NCBI RefSeq assembly: GCF_000426305.1
Contig: NZ_KE384519.1
Span: 102,518 to 166,517, forward strand
Reading direction: 5' to 3'
Length of the DNA: 64,000 nucleotides
DNA from: Anaerovorax odorimutans DSM 5092
GTDB taxonomy: Bacteria > Bacillota > Clostridia > Peptostreptococcales > Anaerovoracaceae
Shown: positions 60,873 to 64,000 of the stretch, piece after piece
Numbering within the stretch: position 1 is the first letter of the stretch
Layout of the letters: each line of letters opens with the position of its first letter
Program-made: the position numbers and the translations under genes
Notes under the pieces: model-generated
Told to the model about the DNA's origin: nothing
The model's input: only the letters and a program-made list of their open reading frames with translations
Databases searched by the model: none

Positions 60873-61991
60873 ATGAAGAAAAGAATAGCTATTGTACTAT
60901 TGCTGGCATTAGCTGTATCTATTGCTATTTATTTTGTTAGTAAAGATGCAATTAATGCATTAACTAAAGGTAAAACTAATCCCCCTGATATATCCGCAGC
61001 TAATGCCATTGTAATTGAGCTTAATTCAGGTATGGTATTGTATGAAAAAAAAGCGGAGGAAAAGGCTTATCCTGCAAGTATTACTAAAATTCTTACAGCG
61101 CTAGTAGCTTTGGAAAATGAAAACTTAGATAAAATAGTAAAAGTGTCAGATTCAGCAGTGGGTGTAGAGGGCTCTTCCATATATTTAGAAAAAGGAGAAA
61201 AGATACCTCTTAGAGATTTAATATATGGAATGATGCTTAGATCTGGTAATGATGCAGCTGTTGCCATTGCAGCAGATGTAGGAGGAAGTATAGACAACTT
61301 TGCATGTATGATGAACGACAGAGCTAAAGAAATAGGAGCGGTTAACAGTCACTTTGTTAATCCTAACGGACTTCAAAATGAGAATCATTATACTACTGCA
61401 AGAGATATGGCTATGATTGCAAGGGAAGCTATGAAAAATAAAGAATTCAGGAAAATTGCTTCAGCTAAATCATGGACGTCTGACAGGGGAGAAGGAAAGT
61501 ACAATTATTTTGCTAATAAAAATAAAGTGGTATATCAATATGATGGGGGGAATGGAATTAAAATTGGATATACGAAAGCAGCTGGGAGAACTTTAGTTGC
61601 ATCATCAAAAAGAGATGGGATGGAATTAATTTGTGTTGTTTTAAATGCACCGGATTGGTTTAATGATACTTATAAACTTATGGATTATTTTTATGATAAA
61701 TATCAATTAGTTAAAATTGCTGAAGGAGAACGTTTAATTAATTCAGTTAAAATTGTAGAAGGAACTAAGGATTTTGCATATATTGGAACTAAAGAAAATG
61801 TAGTGTGTCCGTCCCTAAAAGATAAAGAATGTAAAATAAGTATTGCTTATGATGTGCAAAAATCAAGAAAAGCACCGGTCAGCAGGTGGCAGAAAGCGGG
61901 GAAATTAAATGTATATTGTGATGGAGAATATATTTATTCCGAACCATTATATTATTTAGAGGACATTGAAAGGGGAAGAAACAGTGAATAA
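60873..61991 (+). CDS. dacF: D-alanyl-D-alanine carboxypeptidase (DacF-like)
   Basis: A membrane-bound low-molecular-weight penicillin-binding protein trimming peptidoglycan stem peptides. The N-terminal helix (residues 4-22) is a signal anchor or signal peptide. The catalytic motifs are S69-I-T-K72, S124-G-N126 and, at the third motif, K230-I-G232, where most relatives have KTG. A C-terminal PBP5-like beta domain follows. The length of 372 aa is normal. The ribosome site sits in the terminator hairpin just upstream. Its end overlaps the next gene by eight bases. Confidence 0.93.
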   Translation: MKKRIAIVLLLALAVSIAIYFVSKDAINALTKGKTNPPDISAANAIVIELNSGMVLYEKKAEEKAYPASITKILTALVALENENLDKIVKVSDSAVGVEGSSIYLEKGEKIPLRDLIYGMMLRSGNDAAVAIAADVGGSIDNFACMMNDRAKEIGAVNSHFVNPNGLQNENHYTTARDMAMIAREAMKNKEFRKIASAKSWTSDRGEGKYNYFANKNKVVYQYDGGNGIKIGYTKAAGRTLVASSKRDGMELICVVLNAPDWFNDTYKLMDYFYDKYQLVKIAEGERLINSVKIVEGTKDFAYIGTKENVVCPSLKDKECKISIAYDVQKSRKAPVSRWQKAGKLNVYCDGEYIYSEPLYYLEDIERGRNSE

Positions 61992-62931
61992 GGATAATTC
62001 TTTTGATTGCATTGATGCAGGTACAGAAAATTGCCCATGTTATCTGGCTCTAACGGGAGATTGCTTAATGTGTACTAGATTACAAGGAAAAGATTGTTGT
62101 GATTGTAATTGGAAAGGTGTATGCATTTATAACGAATTTATTCAGGGAAATTGCAAAGTAAATAATCCAAGGCGTGATTTCGAAGCAGCTATTGTAGACA
62201 AAAAGTATTATACAGATGATTTGGTCATTTTTGTTATTCAGGTAGACAAGGGTTTTGCTCTAAAGACAAGTAAACCCGGATCATATTTATTTATAAGAGG
62301 AAGTAATCAAGACAGTTTTTATGATACTCCTATTTCTGTAATGAAAGCAGATGCAGAAAAAGGATATTTACATTTAGCAGTAAAGTCTATTTCTGCAAAG
62401 ACAAAGAGTATATTAGATGAGGATGAAAAATTGATTATAAGAGGACCATATAGAAATGGTATTCAAGGAATAAGAGAGGTTTTTGATAAAAAAAATCGTC
62501 ATAATAAAACTCTTGTTATTGCAAAAGGAATAGGTATTGCCCCCGGATTATTACTTGCAGATTATTTTAATAATCTATGTCAAGTTGATTTTATTGTAGA
62601 TACAGAAAAAATAAGCAAGGAATTTGTGAAAGACTATTTAAGTGAAGGTTCTAGCACTGTAAAATATATGAATCTAAACGAATTGACTGCTCAGGGAAAT
62701 ATTAAAAATATTTTAATTGAGAAAAAGTATGAAACAGTTTTAATATTGGCTTCAGATTATTTTGTGGAAACTTTAGGGCCATTAGTTAGAGATGCTTTAA
62801 AAGATGCTGTTATTGCTGTAAGCAATAACTTTCATATTTGTTGCGGAGAAGGGCTTTGTGGAGCATGTTCTTGTATTGACAATGAAGGAAGAACTATTAA
62901 AATGTGTAAATGTCAAATGAAACAAGAATAA
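61984..62931 (+). CDS. PyrK-like FAD/[2Fe-2S] electron-transfer protein with N-terminal cysteine cluster
   Basis: The central part is a ferredoxin-reductase-like FAD and NAD domain (FVIQVDKGFALKTSKPGSYLFIRG, VIAKGIGIAPGLLLADYF). The C-terminal cluster CCGEGLCGACSC...C is that of dihydroorotate dehydrogenase subunit PyrK and sulfide dehydrogenase beta. About 10 cysteines occur in the first 60 residues (ENCPCYLALTGDCLMC, DCCDCNWKGVC), suggesting an extra metal site. No pyrD is near. I start it at GTG 61984 behind AAAGGGGAAG. The partner and substrate are unknown. Confidence 0.83.
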   Translation: MNKDNSFDCIDAGTENCPCYLALTGDCLMCTRLQGKDCCDCNWKGVCIYNEFIQGNCKVNNPRRDFEAAIVDKKYYTDDLVIFVIQVDKGFALKTSKPGSYLFIRGSNQDSFYDTPISVMKADAEKGYLHLAVKSISAKTKSILDEDEKLIIRGPYRNGIQGIREVFDKKNRHNKTLVIAKGIGIAPGLLLADYFNNLCQVDFIVDTEKISKEFVKDYLSEGSSTVKYMNLNELTAQGNIKNILIEKKYETVLILASDYFVETLGPLVRDALKDAVIAVSNNFHICCGEGLCGACSCIDNEGRTIKMCKCQMKQE

Positions 62932-62961
62932 AAATTAAAACTAAAAGTACGATAAAATAAA

Positions 62962-63010
62962 AATACCTCATAAGCATTGCTTTATGCATGTATGTGAGGT
63001 ATTCTTATTT
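62962..63010 (+). terminator. Terminator after the PyrK-like gene
   Basis: AATACCTCA pairs with TGAGGTATT around an inner GCAT-rich loop, then CTTATTTTAT. Confidence 0.8.
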
Positions 63011-63118
63011 TATAGAAGATACTTTAAATGGTGTTAAATTAACTTCCATTAAAAAAATAAAAAGAAAAAGCAGCTTTAAGATTTTTAAAAGTTAAAATGA
63101 TTAAAAAGGGGACATGAA

Positions 63119-63940
63119 TTGAATATTAAATTAATTGCATTAGATATGGATGGAACGTTATTGAGCAGTCAAGGCACATTATCAAATAAAAATAAAGAGA
63201 TAATTAACGAAGCTATGAAAAGAGGAATAAATATAGTAATTGCCACAGGGAGGGTATTAAGTGCGCTACCTAAAGATGTCATAGCGGTTTCCGGTATAGA
63301 ATATGCCGTAACTTCTAATGGAGCAAGAGTTGTTCGATTGGAAGATAATCACAGTTTATATACTAATTTAATTTCAGAAGAAAAAATAAATGATATAAAA
63401 GAGTTTGTTTTTGCAGATGATGTGTTTCTTGAAATCTTCTTTGATGGAGATGTATTTGTTGATAAATATTGTTTGGAAAAGGTGGATTCTTATAATTTAC
63501 CTAAGTGGTATAGTGATTATGTTTTAAAAACTAGAACGCCGGTTGAAGATTTGAAAGAAACCTTAGAAGCAAATTTAGGGGCAATGGAAAATATAAATAT
63601 TAATTTTAGCTCAATGGAACGAAGAAGTGAATTTTTAGAAAAACTTAAGAAAATAGAAGGAATTACTATCACAACTTCTTTGCCTCATAATATTGAAATT
63701 GGAGGAGCCACAACAAGTAAAGCTGATGGGGTTACTCAGTTATGTAATTTATTAAGTTTAAAAAGTGATAATGTTATGGCCTTTGGAGACAGTCAAAATG
63801 ATGGAGCCATGCTGTCATTTGCAGGATTGGCTGTAGCTATGGATAATGCTAGCAAGGAAGTTAAACATCTTGCTGACTATATTACTAAATCAAATGATGA
63901 GGACGGAGTTGCATATGCAATTGAAAAATTTATTTTATAA
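63119..63940 (+). CDS. Cof-type HAD-superfamily phosphatase
   Basis: The first HAD motif LDMDGTLL holds the nucleophile Asp (residue 9), IATGR is motif II, and the C-terminal GDSQNDGAML is motif IV. A type IIB cap lies between them. At 273 aa it fits the YidA/Cof sugar-phosphate or flavin-phosphate phosphatases; the substrate cannot be told. The start is TTG 63119 behind AAAAAGGGG. The last 60 bases of the window show nothing. Confidence 0.9.
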   Translation: MNIKLIALDMDGTLLSSQGTLSNKNKEIINEAMKRGINIVIATGRVLSALPKDVIAVSGIEYAVTSNGARVVRLEDNHSLYTNLISEEKINDIKEFVFADDVFLEIFFDGDVFVDKYCLEKVDSYNLPKWYSDYVLKTRTPVEDLKETLEANLGAMENININFSSMERRSEFLEKLKKIEGITITTSLPHNIEIGGATTSKADGVTQLCNLLSLKSDNVMAFGDSQNDGAMLSFAGLAVAMDNASKEVKHLADYITKSNDEDGVAYAIEKFIL

Positions 63941-64000
63941 TAAAATTGTATGTAGAACTAATAATTATCATAATCCATAAAATTAATCCAAAAGTATAAG

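Overview
The window is an AT-rich stretch from a low-GC Gram-positive anaerobe of the class Clostridia. Clues are the T-box leader, the DacF-type carboxypeptidase, S-layer homology domains, tagO/wecB beside an ATP synthase operon, short MetH without a reactivation domain, and a PurQ-fused PurL. A Tissierellia/Sedimentibacter-like host fits, but that is inference and cannot be proved from the sequence alone. Almost everything looks chromosomal and vertically inherited. I see no phage, insertion sequence, CRISPR array, rRNA or tRNA.

Layout. 1-9.1 kb: a 78-bp repeat pair, glnS, a malic enzyme-fumarase pair, a c-di-GMP-I riboswitch that precedes no reading frame, a divergent MerR regulator/MATE exporter pair, yhbY and a DUF218 protein. 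9.1-13.9 kb: truA, metF, metH and dCMP deaminase, all on the plus strand. 13.9-24.5 kb: tagO, wecB, a MATE gene, then atpI and the complete F-type ATP synthase operon (a, c, b, delta, alpha, gamma, beta, epsilon). Its c subunit carries residues typical of sodium-binding rings. 24.6-31.2 kb, minus strand: corA behind a structured leader, feoAB behind two palindromic operators, and a secreted DUF4127-SLH surface protein bracketed by similar repeats. 31.6-38.3 kb: a copper ATPase with a CopZ-like tail, a split ThrE-type exporter, a CofE-like ligase and a radical SAM protein. 38.6-41.3 kb: a putrescine-type aminotransferase with high-expression codon use and a secreted transglycosylase. 41.5-52.5 kb: the purine operon purL-E-C-M-N-F-H-D. 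52.7-64 kb: an iron alcohol dehydrogenase, a DsrE-like protein, mtnA, a K+ channel fused to a 12-residue repeat array, a Trp T-box with trpB2, scpAB, dacF, a PyrK-like flavoprotein and a Cof-type HAD phosphatase.

The physiology suggested is amino-acid fermentation: aminotransferase, alcohol dehydrogenase, malic enzyme/fumarase, and a probably sodium-coupled ATPase. Purines are made de novo, methionine by a cobalamin-dependent synthase, and metals are handled by feoAB, copA and corA.

The observations most worth a second look are the c-di-GMP riboswitch with no gene behind it, the corA leader RNA, the 12-residue-repeat K+ channel, the terminator whose 3' arm holds the dacF Shine-Dalgarno, the nested CopZ start inside copA, a PurF without its N-terminal cysteine, and a FeoB without its P-loop lysine.
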